Source of the DNA: Punica granatum | Taxonomy: Eukaryota; Streptophyta; Magnoliopsida; Myrtales; Lythraceae | Direction of reading: 5' to 3' | Assembly: GCF_007655135.1 (NCBI RefSeq) | Contig: NC_045132.1 | Location: 13,702,001 to 13,766,000, forward strand | DNA length: 64,000 nt | Shown: piece by piece, positions 21,318 to 33,413 of the stretch | Numbering within the stretch: the stretch's first letter is position 1 | Layout: every line of letters starts with the position of its first letter | The notes under the pieces: generated by a model | What the model was told of the DNA's origin: nothing | Database searches by the model: none | The model's input: only the letters and a program-made list of their open reading frames with translations | Translations under genes and position numbers: made by a program

Positions 21318-22728
21318 CATAATTTTCAGAATCGTGATTCGAATCATAAAATCATACGATTCAACGATTCAAAGGGGGTCATACGATTCCGATTCAGAGG
21401 GTGACTTAGAAAATGTATAATCGGAAGTGAATCGGGCCGTGAATCGCGAAATCGCAGAATCGGGCCCATTCTGAGATTCTGGATTCAGCCCAGGCCTGAT
21501 TCAGGCCCTCGGGCGAAAGGCAGGCCAGAGTCGGGCCGAAGCCCAGCCCATTGGCTCTAAGCCCGACAAATTCTTTTTTTTCCCCCCCTCATTTTCCCTT
21601 TCTTCCCCAATACTCCCCTTTCTCCCCGACAATTTTGTGCCCTAACCCACTACCTAGTCTTCATTTCGTCCGACTCTCCGACGATCCAAGGTGAAGATTC
21701 AGCCATTTCTTCTTGTTCGGTTGTTCCGAGTCTCCGACGAGCTCCGTGAGTCCGTAATTTCGACTTCCGGAAGTTCTGCCCAAGCTGTTCCGACTTCTAA
21801 GCTTCAACCAAACCAGTCAAAGCTGACTCGCCTTGAGTTTCAACAGCCTAAGTCTTCGACGAGCTTGAAGCTCCGAGCCTCCGTGAGTCCGTAGTTCCGA
21901 CTTCCGCCCAAGTTGTTCCGAGCTTCAACCGACTTCCGTTCAAGTTGACCCTGCCTCTAGTCCACTGCCTTCTTCAAGTGAGCTTCGACCGCCCAGCGTC
22001 CAGGATCTCTCGGTTCGGTTGCTTGGTCTCTCTGTTCAGGTAGCTACTGAAATTGGAGGATCTCTCGGTTCAGGTTTGTCTCTCGGTTCAGGTAGTTACT
22101 AAAATTGGAATTGAAATTGGTTGCATTGGAATTGCCCAACGTTTGAAATTGGAATTGGAATTGGAATTGAAATTATAGGAATTGCACAGCCCCGGCGCCC
22201 AACATTTTTTGTTGGAAATTGGAATTGCTTATTGAAAATTGAATCTACTAAAATTGGAATCTATTGAAATTGAAATAACTTATTGCAAATTTGCAAATTC
22301 AATCAATTGTTTTCTAGTTGAAAATTGGAATTGCGTTGTAATTGAGCTGATGAGTACAAGGATTAACTGATGATGAAACAAAGATCTTAGATGGGTTGAT
22401 GAGCCGGCAACTATTTTTTTTCCCACATTGTGTTTTAATTTCCTATTCTGTTGGATGATTTTTTCTTGAGTTTCTGTTAGATTTTTTGAGTGAGTGATTA
22501 TTAAGTTTGTAACGATATATTTTTGTTTTTATCATTTTATGACTTATTATTGATTTGTTGGTTTGTAGTCTTTATTTGAATGAACAATGATTGATTTTTT
22601 TTACTCAGAAAAGTATGCTACATATATATGTATATATGCTATTTTTCTAATTACAAGTAGAATCTTACGATTCATGATTCTACGACTCTCGACCGATTCT
22701 AGGTAGAATCGCGATTCTGAAAACGTTG
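21318..22728. mobile_element. Non-autonomous hAT element (copy 1) carrying foreign GC-rich DNA
   Basis: A perfect 8-bp duplication GTTGGGAG flanks the element (21310-21317 and 22729-22736), as for hAT transposons. The ends read CATAATTTTCAGAATCG and, in reverse, CAACGTTTTCAGAATCG. The subterminal regions are dense in GAATCG/CGATTC words, and the region at 22340-22700 matches the reverse complement of 56190-56420 in the copy at 56182. The interior (21540-22330) is GC-richer and not shared, which suggests captured host DNA; its short frame at 21691-21894 is not recognisable. No transposase. Confidence 0.85.
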
Positions 22729-22736
22729 GTTGGGAG

Positions 22737-25391
22737 AATATAAACGGCCTTACTCACGAGGCCACGACGTCGTTTGACCATCTATAATTCGCACGTGTTC
22801 TATCTCCATCGACACCAAGGAAATTCAGCTGTCGGCTAGTCCTTTGGACACCCATGAATGAGGTATTATGTGAGGAGGGCTAGTGGTTTCGCCATCTGTT
22901 CACCTTAGAACTACGCTCCTGCACGCCTGACAATCATCAACTTGCCACGCGTAAGCGGGAGAAAAGTTGTGATCATATTTAGGCAGAACAATAACTATTC
23001 TCACCTCATATAATTATAAAAAAAAAATTTAAAAAAAATATCCCAGCTAGCTCTTATACAATGAGCCAACACCGAGGCTGCGTGTAGTTGGTCTGGCACA
23101 AGGCTCTAGACTTCCCGCAATTTTATCAACATATCTATCCTCTTATATAATGATCTAATTTCAATTTTGTGAAAATCTGCACCGTTTTTAATTAGAAACT
23201 CGATTTTGACTTCCATGGTAGTTGCTCTCGCATAGAATACTTTTTCCTTCAGAATAATTAATGGGGCTCAAAGAGGATACTTGAGCTCAGGACGCTTGAG
23301 TAACCAGTCTTTTGTGATCTATCTACTGAAATAAAAAGTCATCTCTTTATTTGATTGGTTTAAATTTTTTGGCAAATCACAACAAAAGTCATGAATTTTT
23401 CATGTTTTCTCAAATCTAGCACAAATTATTGTTAAAAATACTAGAATTTTCATTCCCCCAAAATCTAGCATTTCTCAAAATTTTAATTTATTTTCGCAGA
23501 TGTGACGAGCATAATACTAACATAGCTTTAAAAAATTCAAAAATTTTATAAAAAGCTTAAATGGTTCCAACAATTTCTAAAATATTATGAAAAATAAAAA
23601 ATTCAGATCAGATATAAGAAATACAATACAATATTAAAAATGAAAAATTAGAAAAATTCAGGAAAAAATGAAGAAACTCATAAAATTACAGAAAAATAAA
23701 AAGAATTATAAAAGTTCAAAAAAATTCAGATCAAATATTAAAAATATAAACAATAAAATATGTAAAATAAATATAGAAAAATTAAAGTACAAATCAAGAA
23801 ATTCAGAAAAATAAAAATTTCGAAATATTCAAAACTAATTCTGATAAAAAATAACAAACAAAAGATAAATTTGGAAATAAAAATTAAAAAACATCCAGGA
23901 ATAATTACGGAAAAATAGAAAATTTTATAAATATTTAAAAAATTCAAAAATTATAAAATAAAAAAAATCAGAAATAATAAAATTATAAGTTAAAAAGAAA
24001 AAGAAAAATTCAAGGAAAATTTCATGAGAGCAATTGACCCTCTCAAGATCAGCATGTCTCCTTCACTGCCTACCACGCTGCTCACATTTTTTACTTTGGT
24101 GACGCTATATTTACGTTTCGGATCGGGTCTATCATATCTCATTTCTAAACCTTAGAGTCAACCGATACTTATTCAGTCTCCATAAAGTCTAATAAGTTCG
24201 GAGCGACTAAGCTAACCTAGTCTAGCTCTAGAATTTATCATCAACTGATACATTTTCATCCGTTGATTACATAGTCTTCAGCCATGCAAAATATTTTGAA
24301 TAATTCCTCCACAAGGATCAAGTCAAATTTTGATATGGCAAAGGACCCGACCAGGACTGACGTGCCCTCTCTTCCTGAGAACCATTCAATCACACTCAAG
24401 TAAAAAATATAAAAAATAATAATAATAACAAAAGGAAATTAGGGGATCATATGGTCTAGGCATCATCCCCAGGACTTTAACTAAGTGAGCAAGTACATTC
24501 ATGGTTCTGTAGCCACAAGTTTGTGCCCAGAAAACGATTATGGCTCTGATATGTTGTATGGCTCTTTGAGCCTCTAGAGTTGCACCAAGACCAACTCTAG
24601 TTAATGGATGTACCTTTCGCTTCAATGAGTTCAAGTAAGGTTGCTAAAGTGAGGTCGGCAGTACGTCAGTCCCCAAAATGTTCCATCCAATCAACCCATT
24701 GAAGAGAGAATAGGGGTTTGGTGTAATAGCATATCTCGTGTCTAAAACAAATTTTCAATTTAATTTTAATTTGTGAAATTTCCTATACGTCCTTATTTTA
24801 ACCTTTTATTTCTTTTTTCCTAGGGATTATATGTACATGGGTCTTTATACTCACCGAGAAAATAAAAAAAATTGTACTTCAGAATATGATATCTCGCTAG
24901 ATGTTATTGTGTGTAACGAGAATATCACATGACATTGTACCGTCATATACAAAAAATTATTTTTGTTAATAGTCGATTTTTTTTGTGATACTTCTAAAAA
25001 TCAAGAGGAATTGGTCTTAATGATTTATGACATTGTCACGTAGTATACTGATTACATATAAAAAAAGATTAAATTTTAATTATAAGTTTTTGTATTCCAA
25101 CATACTTGGGATCTGCACGGACGACATTATTTATGGACATTGGTAAGAGGAAAAAAACATTATTTATGGACATATAGGATCACAGTATGTGATTATAATA
25201 CTCTGGATATTATTGGGGCTTTATGAGATGTAGCATGTGCAAAACATAAATAGGAAATATGATGGCATGAAAATTATACTCATCCATAGTTCAAAATAAT
25301 GTATATTTGATATATTCAAGTAAGGTTCATGTAAATCCATTTTGCTGGGTAGGTTCATGTAAATCTAAATTACAATGGGAAGAAGCATAAT
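22737..25391. other. AT-rich intergenic stretch
   Basis: 23540-24010 is low-complexity A-rich DNA with repeated AAAATTC words; long frames there on the minus strand are compositional. A block at 23380-23500 (AAATCTAGCA repeats) may be a MITE arm. No gene seen. Confidence 0.4.
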
Positions 25392-25623
25392 TGCCTTGTT
25401 TAGTTCGTGAGTGTTATTTTAAAATCACAATTCTAACTTAAGTCTATCCACTACAAAACAAAATAACTCATACAAAGTCAAAGAGTGGGTCACATTTATA
25501 CCACTTTTTTCCACAATAAAACAACATAACTCATACAAAGTCAAAGGGTGGACCCCATTTAAACCACTTTTTTTAAAAATCATAATCTTATTTTAAAATT
25601 CTACTATGAAACCAAATGCAACA
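25392..25623. mobile_element. Tourist-like MITE, inverted relative of the 16759 copy
   Basis: Read in reverse, it shares the GGTTTCATAGTAGAATTTTA end and the internal CCACYYTTTGACTTTGTATG segments, in two imperfect copies, with 16759-16991. Flanks are TTA on the right and AAT on the left, so the 3-bp target duplication is not intact. Confidence 0.7.
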
Positions 25624-25699
25624 TTAGATATTTGAAATGAAAACATAATAACAGAATAATCTGTGAAGTAAAATTAACAATAATTCAACTTTGCTTACT

Positions 25700-26760
25700 A
25701 CTACCGTAACGGATTCCATCCATCTTGTTCCAATAGGCATCACTGATCTTCATCTCTGCGAATCGGGATGGGGAGCTTCTTTCTCCTGCAAAATCAAGAG
25801 AGAAAAAAAAAATCATCTCCAGAAAGGGAGAAAAATGATTGAACAACTTGCCCTCAACCTATAACCAACATGGTTTAAAGCATGGCATACCTTGATCTCC
25901 TCTGAGTCTCCCCTAGTCAATATATCGAAACCGTCATTTTCCCTACTTCACACACTTGTCATATTGGATGCATATTTTCAGGACTACTGGCTTCATCATC
26001 AAAAGAAGGAATATTACATTTAGATCCTTCAAATGGAAAATGAATATCGGCCTTACTTTTGACAGCATCATTCGAAGCATGGACAATGCCTTGAAGGCTT
26101 GAATTGAGGCTCTCTTCAACTCACCTCTTGTTGTCCTCACTGAGCACAGATAAAACAAAATAAAATAAAAAAGTTAGGAAAGAAGGATAAATAAGGGAAG
26201 CCGTAGACATAAACACATTTAAATACATGAAGAGCATGCTCAAATTGAGTACAAAAGAAGGAATAGGGCAAATTATAAAAAAAAAACTCAAATTTTATAA
26301 AAAGTCTCAGTTTTGTCATAAATTTTGTTTTATAACAAAAAAAATCATAAGTTTTCTAAAATGTCTAAAAAATGACATCCGTTATAACTTCCGTCAATTT
26401 TTGCTGTTGATGGTGGGTCACTTTAACAGTCCACGTAGGTCACACGTAGGCAAAAATTGACGGAAGTTATAACTGAGGTCATTTTTGAGACATTTTAGAA
26501 AACTTATGGTTTTTTCTGTTACAAAACAAAATTTACGACAAAATTGAGACATTTTACAAAATTTGAGTTTTTTTTTTGTAATTTACCCGAATGAATATTA
26601 CATTTAGATCCTTCTATCTAAGTTCCTGTAGCTTGTTCATACTCCTTCAAATGGATAATGAAGATCGGGGCCTTACTTTTGACAGCATCATCCGAAGTAT
26701 GGACAATTCCTTGAAGGCTTGAATTGAGGCTCTCTTCTATTTACCTCCTGTTGTCCTCTA
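25700..26760 (-). repeat. Duplicated exon-like segment of unknown origin
   Basis: Two related segments, about 26000-26145 and 26595-26760, share the minus-strand reading EESLNSSLQGIVH followed by DDAVKSKA (copy 1 has N for the first D). They look like decayed exons, but I do not recognise the protein. In the second copy a MITE (26266-26588) split the leading GAAGGAATATTACATTTAG; the first copy keeps this site unbroken at 26005-26023. Confidence 0.55.
26266..26588. mobile_element. Mutator-type MITE with a paralogous empty site
   Basis: Ends GGGCAAATTATAAAAA and, in reverse, GGGTAAATTACAAAAA. Inner palindromic arms contain CTTCCGTCAATTTTTG. The target duplication is GAAGGAATA (26257-26265) and GAATGAATA (26589-26597), 8 of 9 identical. 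The unoccupied paralogous site GAAGGAATA at 26005-26013 runs directly into the same downstream sequence, which confirms both boundaries. Confidence 0.85.
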
Positions 26761-26930
26761 AGCTCTGATAAGTAAGTAAGTTGTCGTCTTTAGCGCCTCT
26801 CCCCAGAGTAATTATGTTAAGGTCATGTATGACTAATCATGCTTTTCACCATATCCTTAAGTATCATATTTTGTCTCTCGGCAACACCATTCATAGAGTA
26901 AATCTTAGAGGAATGAACATCGTCCCACAG
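26761..26930 (-). mobile_element. Copia integrase fragment (minus strand)
   Basis: The minus strand reads YSMNGVAERQNMILKDMVKS, matching the copia integrase YTPQQNGVAER-type motif, then LLWGEALKTTTYLL. Stops interrupt it. It lies head-to-head with a second copia piece on the plus strand that covers the same domain. Confidence 0.75.
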
Positions 26931-26936
26931 TACACC

Positions 26937-28254
26937 GTGACCTTACTAGAATTACTTTAGAGAGAGGAGCTAAAGACTGCAGCGTATTTATTTAATAGAG
27001 TGACCATTTAAGAAAGTACCAAAAACCCCTTATGAACTATGGATGGGCAAGAAGCTCAATTTAAAGTATTTATGCATTTGGAGTTGTTTGGCTAAGGTAA
27101 GGCTAAATAGGCCAAATGAAAGAAATTGGACGTAAGGATAGTAAAGTACTATTTGGTTGGCTACTTTGAAAGATCCAGATGCTACAGCTTTTATGATCCT
27201 ACAACAAAATGATTCATTTACAAGAAATAATTTTTTTAGGACGTTGAAATTGGGGAAGATAAGGTTAAGGATGTTGTCCTTGAAGGGAATTTGTTTCTTT
27301 TCCTACAGTTGTTGTTTCTACCCTATCCAGTCTCAAGAGGCTATTTCGAAAGAACAAATTCAACAACCTCAAGAACAACTAAAGTAGGCATCTCATTAAT
27401 GGTGTCATAAATTTCATCAAGGTGTCATCTCATTTGGTTTCGAGACGAATGCGTTGATGAATATGAATACCATAAGTTCAACGGGAGTATGTATATTTGC
27501 ATGAAAGATTGTAAATCAGGAGCTACCCCTGTTGTTAAATGAGACAAATTTAATCTCAATCAGTGCCCCAAGAATAAGTTTGAATAGATATAGTTGTAGT
27601 AGATTTCCTATGTATGTGCAATGGGAATTTGGCAGTTAATGCATGCACAAGTATGTATGTGTCTAAACATTGTGTGCATGATTGCCATGTTTGGGAGGTA
27701 ATTAAGTAATTTCGGTGTGGATCATTTTAGTAAGCAGCCAAATAGGTTTTCCAGTATTTACAAAGAACAAAGTGATTTACGCTCACTAAATCAAATCAGT
27801 TCAAGATCTACGTCTGGCTATGTTTATTTGTTGGCTGGATGAGCCATCTCTTGGAAGAGTGTTAAACAAACGCTTACTATAACTCTAATGATGGAGGCAG
27901 AGTTCATAGTTGCTTTGTGACATCTAACTATGAAATATGACTGTATAATTTTGTCACTGGCTACGAATTATGCAAAGTTTTGAAAGACCACTAAAGTTAT
28001 TATGTGACCATAAGTTGGCAGTCTTATAGTCCAACAATTTTGAGTGGCTAGTTATTTATAGAGCATATCAGTACAACTTCCTCGGTTGCGGATCCGCTCA
28101 CTAAAGGCTTACTACCCACAGTCTTTCGTGAGGATGTTGCTCATATTGGTACTATTTGTGAGGATACTACAATTTAGTAGGGTATTTTGATGCTTTTCGG
28201 TTGTATTAGTACATAATGGGAAATTGCGGTTTATTCAGAATCCAAGTGGGAGAT
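26937..28254 (+). mobile_element. Degenerate Ty1/copia pol fragment
   Basis: A plus-strand decayed polyprotein begins in integrase (ELKTAAYLFNRVT). It passes through the variable post-integrase region at 27157-27387 (SQEAISKEQIQQPQEQ) and reverse-transcriptase remnants near 27440-27560 (KFNLNQCPKN), and reaches RNase H at 27800-28120 (STSGYVYLLAGWAISWKS, then ADPLTKGLL). Many stops and frameshifts are present, so the element is dead. A purine-rich tract (AAGTGGGAG) sits just before the 3' LTR at 28255. Confidence 0.85.
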
Positions 28255-28709
28255 TGTTAGATTTTATTTTATAATTGTCGTCCAACATATATATTAATTA
28301 GTTATGTATTATGGCTATCTTTGTTATTGGCCTGATTAAGTGATCTACTATGATTTAAAGTGTTGGGCCATAACGATATCTCGGTATAGTATGGGGTCTA
28401 TTGTGCAGATACGATAAGGTAATTTCTAATTTGATGATGGGAAAAATTAGAAATTACAATAACCTCGGGTACTTAGATGCAATTGATGAGTTATGGTCCT
28501 CGAGTTGTACATTAAATAGATGCTCTTTTGAGATCCCATTACTCAGTCTAAGAGATAGCTCACATCGTGACTTATAGACTTGGAAGAACACATTACTTGT
28601 CTTTTGCTCACCTTTGGCTCCGCAATTAATCCAGGTACGCTTCGGTTACTCAATTGATTCGACGTTATCGGTAAGATCTTGGTATTCGGGTAATTCAATT
28701 TTACTAACA
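28255..28709 (+). mobile_element. 3' LTR of the copia remnant
   Basis: 455 bp starting TGTTAG and ending CTAACA, the inverted TG...CA ends of an LTR. It follows the AAGTGGGAG polypurine tract and the RNase H end. No matching 5' LTR is found upstream, so the element is 5'-truncated. Confidence 0.75.
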
Positions 28710-29270
28710 ACACTACCCTAAATCCTAAAACCCTAAAACACTATGTCATAATAGATTCGAACACGTGCCCCATAAAGGTAGAATGGGACCTGTAGTACAT
28801 GAGAAAATCACACGCTTGATCGAATATGTTACCAATCAATTTTACGACGAAATTCATGCAGATTAATTTGTATTAAAACTCATAGAAAAATAAACATATA
28901 TATTAATATTATTCAATTTATCATTAACTAAACGTATATATTAATATATTATTTTATAATATTATTATTTACTTCATCATTAAATAACGTATTTGTCATT
29001 ATATTATTTAATAATATGATTATTTACTTCATCGTTAAGAAATTTATTTGCCTAATATAACGAAATAATAATGTGAACACACTTGCTATTTTCGTTCATT
29101 TATTCATCGAAAGTCGAATATAATATATTATAATAAAATAAATTTATTAAAAATATAATAAAAAATAAAACAAAAACGAATTACAGTCGTGAGAATACGA
29201 AACTCAAATCGTACTCTCCTCGACATAGCAGAAAAAAGCTTTAACTTTCACGTATATGTAATGATTAGTC
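28710..29270. repeat. Second copy of the 5.8-6.27 kb dispersed repeat
   Basis: The order of blocks matches 5800-6270: ACCCTAAAACACT, TAGAATGGGA, a CTTGATCGA block, ACTCATAGAAAAAT, AT-rich ATTATTTAC repeats, CATCGAAAGTCGAATA, then a GAGAATACG block and CGTACTCTCC. It starts exactly where the copia LTR ends, so the LTR either inserted at its edge or marks a deletion. Confidence 0.65.
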
Positions 29271-29661
29271 AAAGCAAACTACTTTATGGAGTGAAAAAAA
29301 AGATGGACTACTTTACAATATGACTTGGATTTCGGCATCGCTACGTTTGTCATGATGAGCCTGGCTGGCTATCAACATCATCTACGTGGCGGCCTCCAGC
29401 CATAGCAGCCTTGAAGGTTAAGGTGGTACAAGGGTTAGGGATTGAGCATTAATGATACCTCTAAGGGATTTAAGAAACCGCGTTTGATTAAAAAAGTGAG
29501 ATAGTATTCGGATGATAAATCATGCCATGAGTGGACCGATTTTACTACATTACAAAGTGGTTCGAGATCAATAAAAGTATCACATGGTCAAGATTAAATC
29601 GAAGTTCAAATGAGCATTATTTTCAATTGATAGTTGAAAGTATCTCATATTTTACCTAAAT
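29271..29661. other. Short intergenic stretch
   Basis: No gene, repeat boundary or RNA seen. Confidence 0.35.
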
Positions 29662-30019
29662 GGGTATTTACCTAAAATGACCTATGGTTTGCCTGTTTTA
29701 TCAAATCTATCATATGTTTTTTTTTGTCAAATCTATTTCATGGTTTACTTTTTGCATCAAATCTATCTCGGCGTTATCTTTTCCGTCGACATTTAACGGC
29801 CGTACTGACATGGCGCCTACGTGGCAAGTATGGCCCACTATCTCTCCACATGCCACATTAGCATGCCACGTTAGCACGACCGTTAGATGTCGACGGAAAA
29901 GATAACGCCGTGATAGATTTGATGCAAAAAATAAACTATGTGATAGATTTGATAAAAAAAACATATGATAAATTTGACAAAATGGACAAACCATGAGCCA
30001 CTTTAGGTAAAAAAATCCC
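29662..30019. mobile_element. Mutator-type MITE
   Basis: Inverted arms: left GGGTATTTACCTAAAATG, right (in reverse) GGGATTTTTTTACCTAAAG. Inner arms share GTCGAC, TAACGGCC/TAACGGTC and AGATAACGCCG blocks around a GCCACATTAGCATGCCACG centre, and repeated AAATCTAT words. The flanking 9 bp agree only partly, so the target duplication has decayed. Confidence 0.75.
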
Positions 30020-31225
30020 TTACTAAAAAAAAAAGTTAAAATGACCTTTATAATGAGCCGATTGTTCTACCCTTATGCATAACTAATAATGGAAACTATC
30101 AAAATTTAATTTCTTTTTAAAGTAAATTAGAACATGACTTGCTGCATTATAAATTTAATTTCTATGTTATGCGCGGAACTTCTTAAATTAATAGGAAACA
30201 CGTCTTCTAATTGAAATTAAATAATTTCAAAAATATATATATATCAATGGGGTTTCCAATGCGGCTGTGCCTCTATATTTCCATCTTCTCATAATAATTA
30301 CAATACATTCTTGAGAATTTTATAATAAAAAATAATTAAAACTTATACAAATTATGAGAAATATCTTAATTGAAAATTATGTGTAAATGCCCTGATTTAT
30401 GTGAGGGAGGGAGAAAGAGAGAGAATAGAGATGGAGGGACAGAGTAAAAGGTGGGAAGTGGGTGATTAAAGATATACGAAAAGATAAAATTGTCACCCAC
30501 TTTTTATTAATCTAACTACTTTGATTTTTTTTAATTCTAAGAAAATCATGCATGGATCTAATATAAAAAAAATTAAAAATAAAAATTTCAATAAATAGAT
30601 ACAAGTTGTTTCATTGGCGAGAGTCGACATTGGGATCTCTCGATTCTTCATAATGGGTATGTGCTACTACGCCTCGTTTCTCAATTTTTTTTAATTACCT
30701 GTAATTAAATAAAAATAATCCAGATGAATTTATATGTTATAATAAGTCGGGTTAAAGTAACCCAAAACAATCACACCATGATATTTTAGTCATATCCAAT
30801 TCAAAATGTCTAAAAAGCGAAATTTGAGCATATATATATATAGGGAGACGTGTGGCAAAGGACCCGAAACCATTTTAATGGCCACTTCCTTTTACTATAG
30901 ACAACCAACCATTCTCGACAATGTTTCAGGGAGACATTGCTAAGCATTCTCTAGAAGCTCATTCCGCTCCCTTACCATCAGATTTCCCATCTCTAATATT
31001 GCCTCGGTTATATTGTCTGTGTTTCATCTCCATTTTACTATAATTTCATTAATATTCTTTCAACTTTCTTAGCTTTCTCTGTAATTGAACTATTTACACC
31101 TCATAGTATGAGTGCACCTCTCTTACCCCAAAATATTTACATTGATCAATTAAATTTTCAAAAAGTATATATGTAGACCAAGCATTCGGTTCCCTTGCTA
31201 TCCACGAATGTTTCATTGGTCAATA
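30020..31225. other. AT-rich intergenic stretch
   Basis: Includes a purine-rich GAGAGAGA tract near 30410-30440 and an (AT)n run near 30829-30841. No gene seen. Confidence 0.4.
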
Positions 31226-32531
31226 CACTACTAGAAACTGCGTGTTTACCGAGAGAATTTACCGAGGAACATGTCCCTTGGTAAAAATTCCTCTGAAATC
31301 CATCAGAAAAATTTTCCGGCGGCGGATTCTCTCGGTACTTATCGAGGGACAATTCCTTTGGTACTTACAGAGGGAAAGATCCCTTGGTAAAATTTTAAAA
31401 AATAAAAAATAGAAACAAAATAAAAATATTTTAAAAAATCTAAACAGTTACAATAAAAACAAACTATTCCTTGTGTAATATTTAAAGATTTCTTAAAGAA
31501 GTTACCGAGGGAATTATCGAGGGAATATATCCCTCCATAAAATTTAAAACAAAATAAAAATATTAAAAATAGTTACCGATCACCTTATAAATTATAATAA
31601 AAATCTATAATATTTTATTTTTTGTAAATTATAATACTAATTTCATGATTGAGATAAATTAAAACACTATATTATAAGTTATAGAATAAGCGCCGATGAT
31701 AAAAATAATACAAGAAATAAAACGTATAGCATTATAATAAAATATCAAATGAGAAAATCAATATTAATTTTATAATAATAATTTTAGAGATATATATTAA
31801 ATACAAATTATATTTCTTGAAATGAATATTATTATGTAAATTGAATTATTTATCCTAAATATAAAATCAATTTAATTTAGAATTGATAGTGATGAATTAT
31901 TTGTATTATTGAAATTAATTTAATTTAGGATTGACAGTGTTCAAAGCGTATTGTTGAAATTAATTCAGGGTTGAAAGTGTTAAAGATTTTATATTAGTTC
32001 AGCAAAAAAATAATTTATATTAAATGTAAATGAATTTAATTACAGTATTAAAATTTTTATTTTCCAATATATATATATATATATGTAATTATAATTACAT
32101 TAAATATAATTAGGTGTATGTAATGGACAAAATGCGTTAGCATAGCTTTATGGTTAAGGAGTTGAGCGTAAAATTAACGGGTGCGTCGCACCCTTTGCAG
32201 GCGCGCTGGTGCATGCAGCCTCGTGCGCCGGGTGGGTCCAACAATTAAAATTATTTTAATCCCATGGAGTTACCGGGAGAATACCTAGGGAATGCTCCTC
32301 GGTAACTATTTTTTTTTTAATCCCACGGAGGTACCGAGAAAATACCGAGGGAGCTCGGTAATTAATCTCGCGGTCAATTTACCGAGGGAGTGTTCCCTCG
32401 GTAAATTTACTGAGGCTAGGTAAATTACTTAGGCCTGATTTACCAAGGGACTCAATTCCCTCAGTTTTCCACTGGTACCGATGGATTATCGGGGGATTGT
32501 TTCCTTGGTAAACGTGTGATTTTAAGTAGTG
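31226..32531. mobile_element. Non-autonomous CACTA (En/Spm) element
   Basis: Starts CACTACTAGAAACTGCGTG and ends TTTTAAGTAGTG. The last 28 bases in reverse match the first 28 with few differences. A 3-bp duplication ATA (31223-31225 and 32532-32534) flanks it. The outer regions contain many copies of TACCGAGGGA and its complement (TCCCTCGGTA), the subterminal transposase-binding pattern of CACTA elements. No TNPA/TNPD frame is present. A GC-rich patch at 32180-32250 looks foreign to the element. Confidence 0.9.
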
Positions 32532-32534
32532 ATA

Positions 32535-33168
32535 TGCCCAACTAATTTCTTTCATGGATAGGCATTGCATCCCACATGTTGGTGTTATCTTCTGAGCAAA
32601 TCGACAGAGTTCATTCTCGAATAAACCATAGCACTTCACGAAATTTGTCTTCACAATTTTCCATAGCGAGTATTCTCTTTTCAATTTCCTTCTGGTCATT
32701 ATACGGTCACAAGCAAAATATTGTGAAAGCTCCAGTCACTATGTTTCTCGTATTGTGTCAATGCAAAATAGCATAGTCGATATGGCAGCCATAGCAAGGG
32801 TCAAAGTCTCTAAAACTTCGTTTTCTTTGAATTATCTAGAGTATTTTCATGATTGATCTAAACACGTTAATGGCAAAACAAATCAAGACACATTATTTTA
32901 CTTTGTGTGTGTATATATATGTTTTATAATTGAGAGAGCATTTCTTGCAAGCTTCAGAGTTGTCCTTTTTGTCTTGTGGGAAAGAGCCTCCCTCCCCGTG
33001 AAACAAGGCTCCGCCTTATTATATTATATATGTTATATTAATATATAAAACATTGCTATATATACATATATGCATATTTCATGTAAATAAGTATACTCAT
33101 CCGACCAATCATAGAGGCAATATAATAGAAAAATAAAAACAAAAGGGTCATCTATGGATAATGTTATA
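32535..33168. other. Intergenic with an exon-like patch on the minus strand
   Basis: Minus-strand reading at 32620-32700 gives DQKEIEKRILAMENCEDKF, charged and helix-like, but ends in a stop and is not recognisable. The CACTA element beside it may have split a small gene fragment. The remainder is AT-rich. Confidence 0.3.
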
Positions 33169-33413
33169 TGCCCCGTTTGGATTCAAAGATTCCTGATTTT
33201 AACTTTAACTTTAACTTTAACTCAACACACTACACAACAAAAATACACATTTCTCAATTCAAAAATTTTAACTTTAACTTTAACTCAATATACTACACAA
33301 TAAAAACACACGTTTCCCAAGTTAAATTTATAATCATATCTCATTTGTCATTTTCCACAATCAAAATCAAAATCAAAATCAAAGTAACTTTAACTCTGAA
33401 TCCAAACGGTCCC
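33169..33413. mobile_element. Tourist-like MITE
   Basis: Ends carry CCCCGTTTGGATTCA and, in reverse, GGGACCGTTTGGATTCA. The interior shares ACACACGTTT(C/A)CCAAGT and the repeated AAAATC words with 40146-40338. The 3-bp flanks (ATA and TTA) differ at one base. Runs of TTTAAC and AAAATC inside come from expanded short repeats. Confidence 0.75.

Noticed and set aside
23540..24010. Phenylalanine/isoleucine-rich minus-strand frame
   Set aside because: Explained by A-rich low-complexity DNA; no initiation context, homology or conserved motif.
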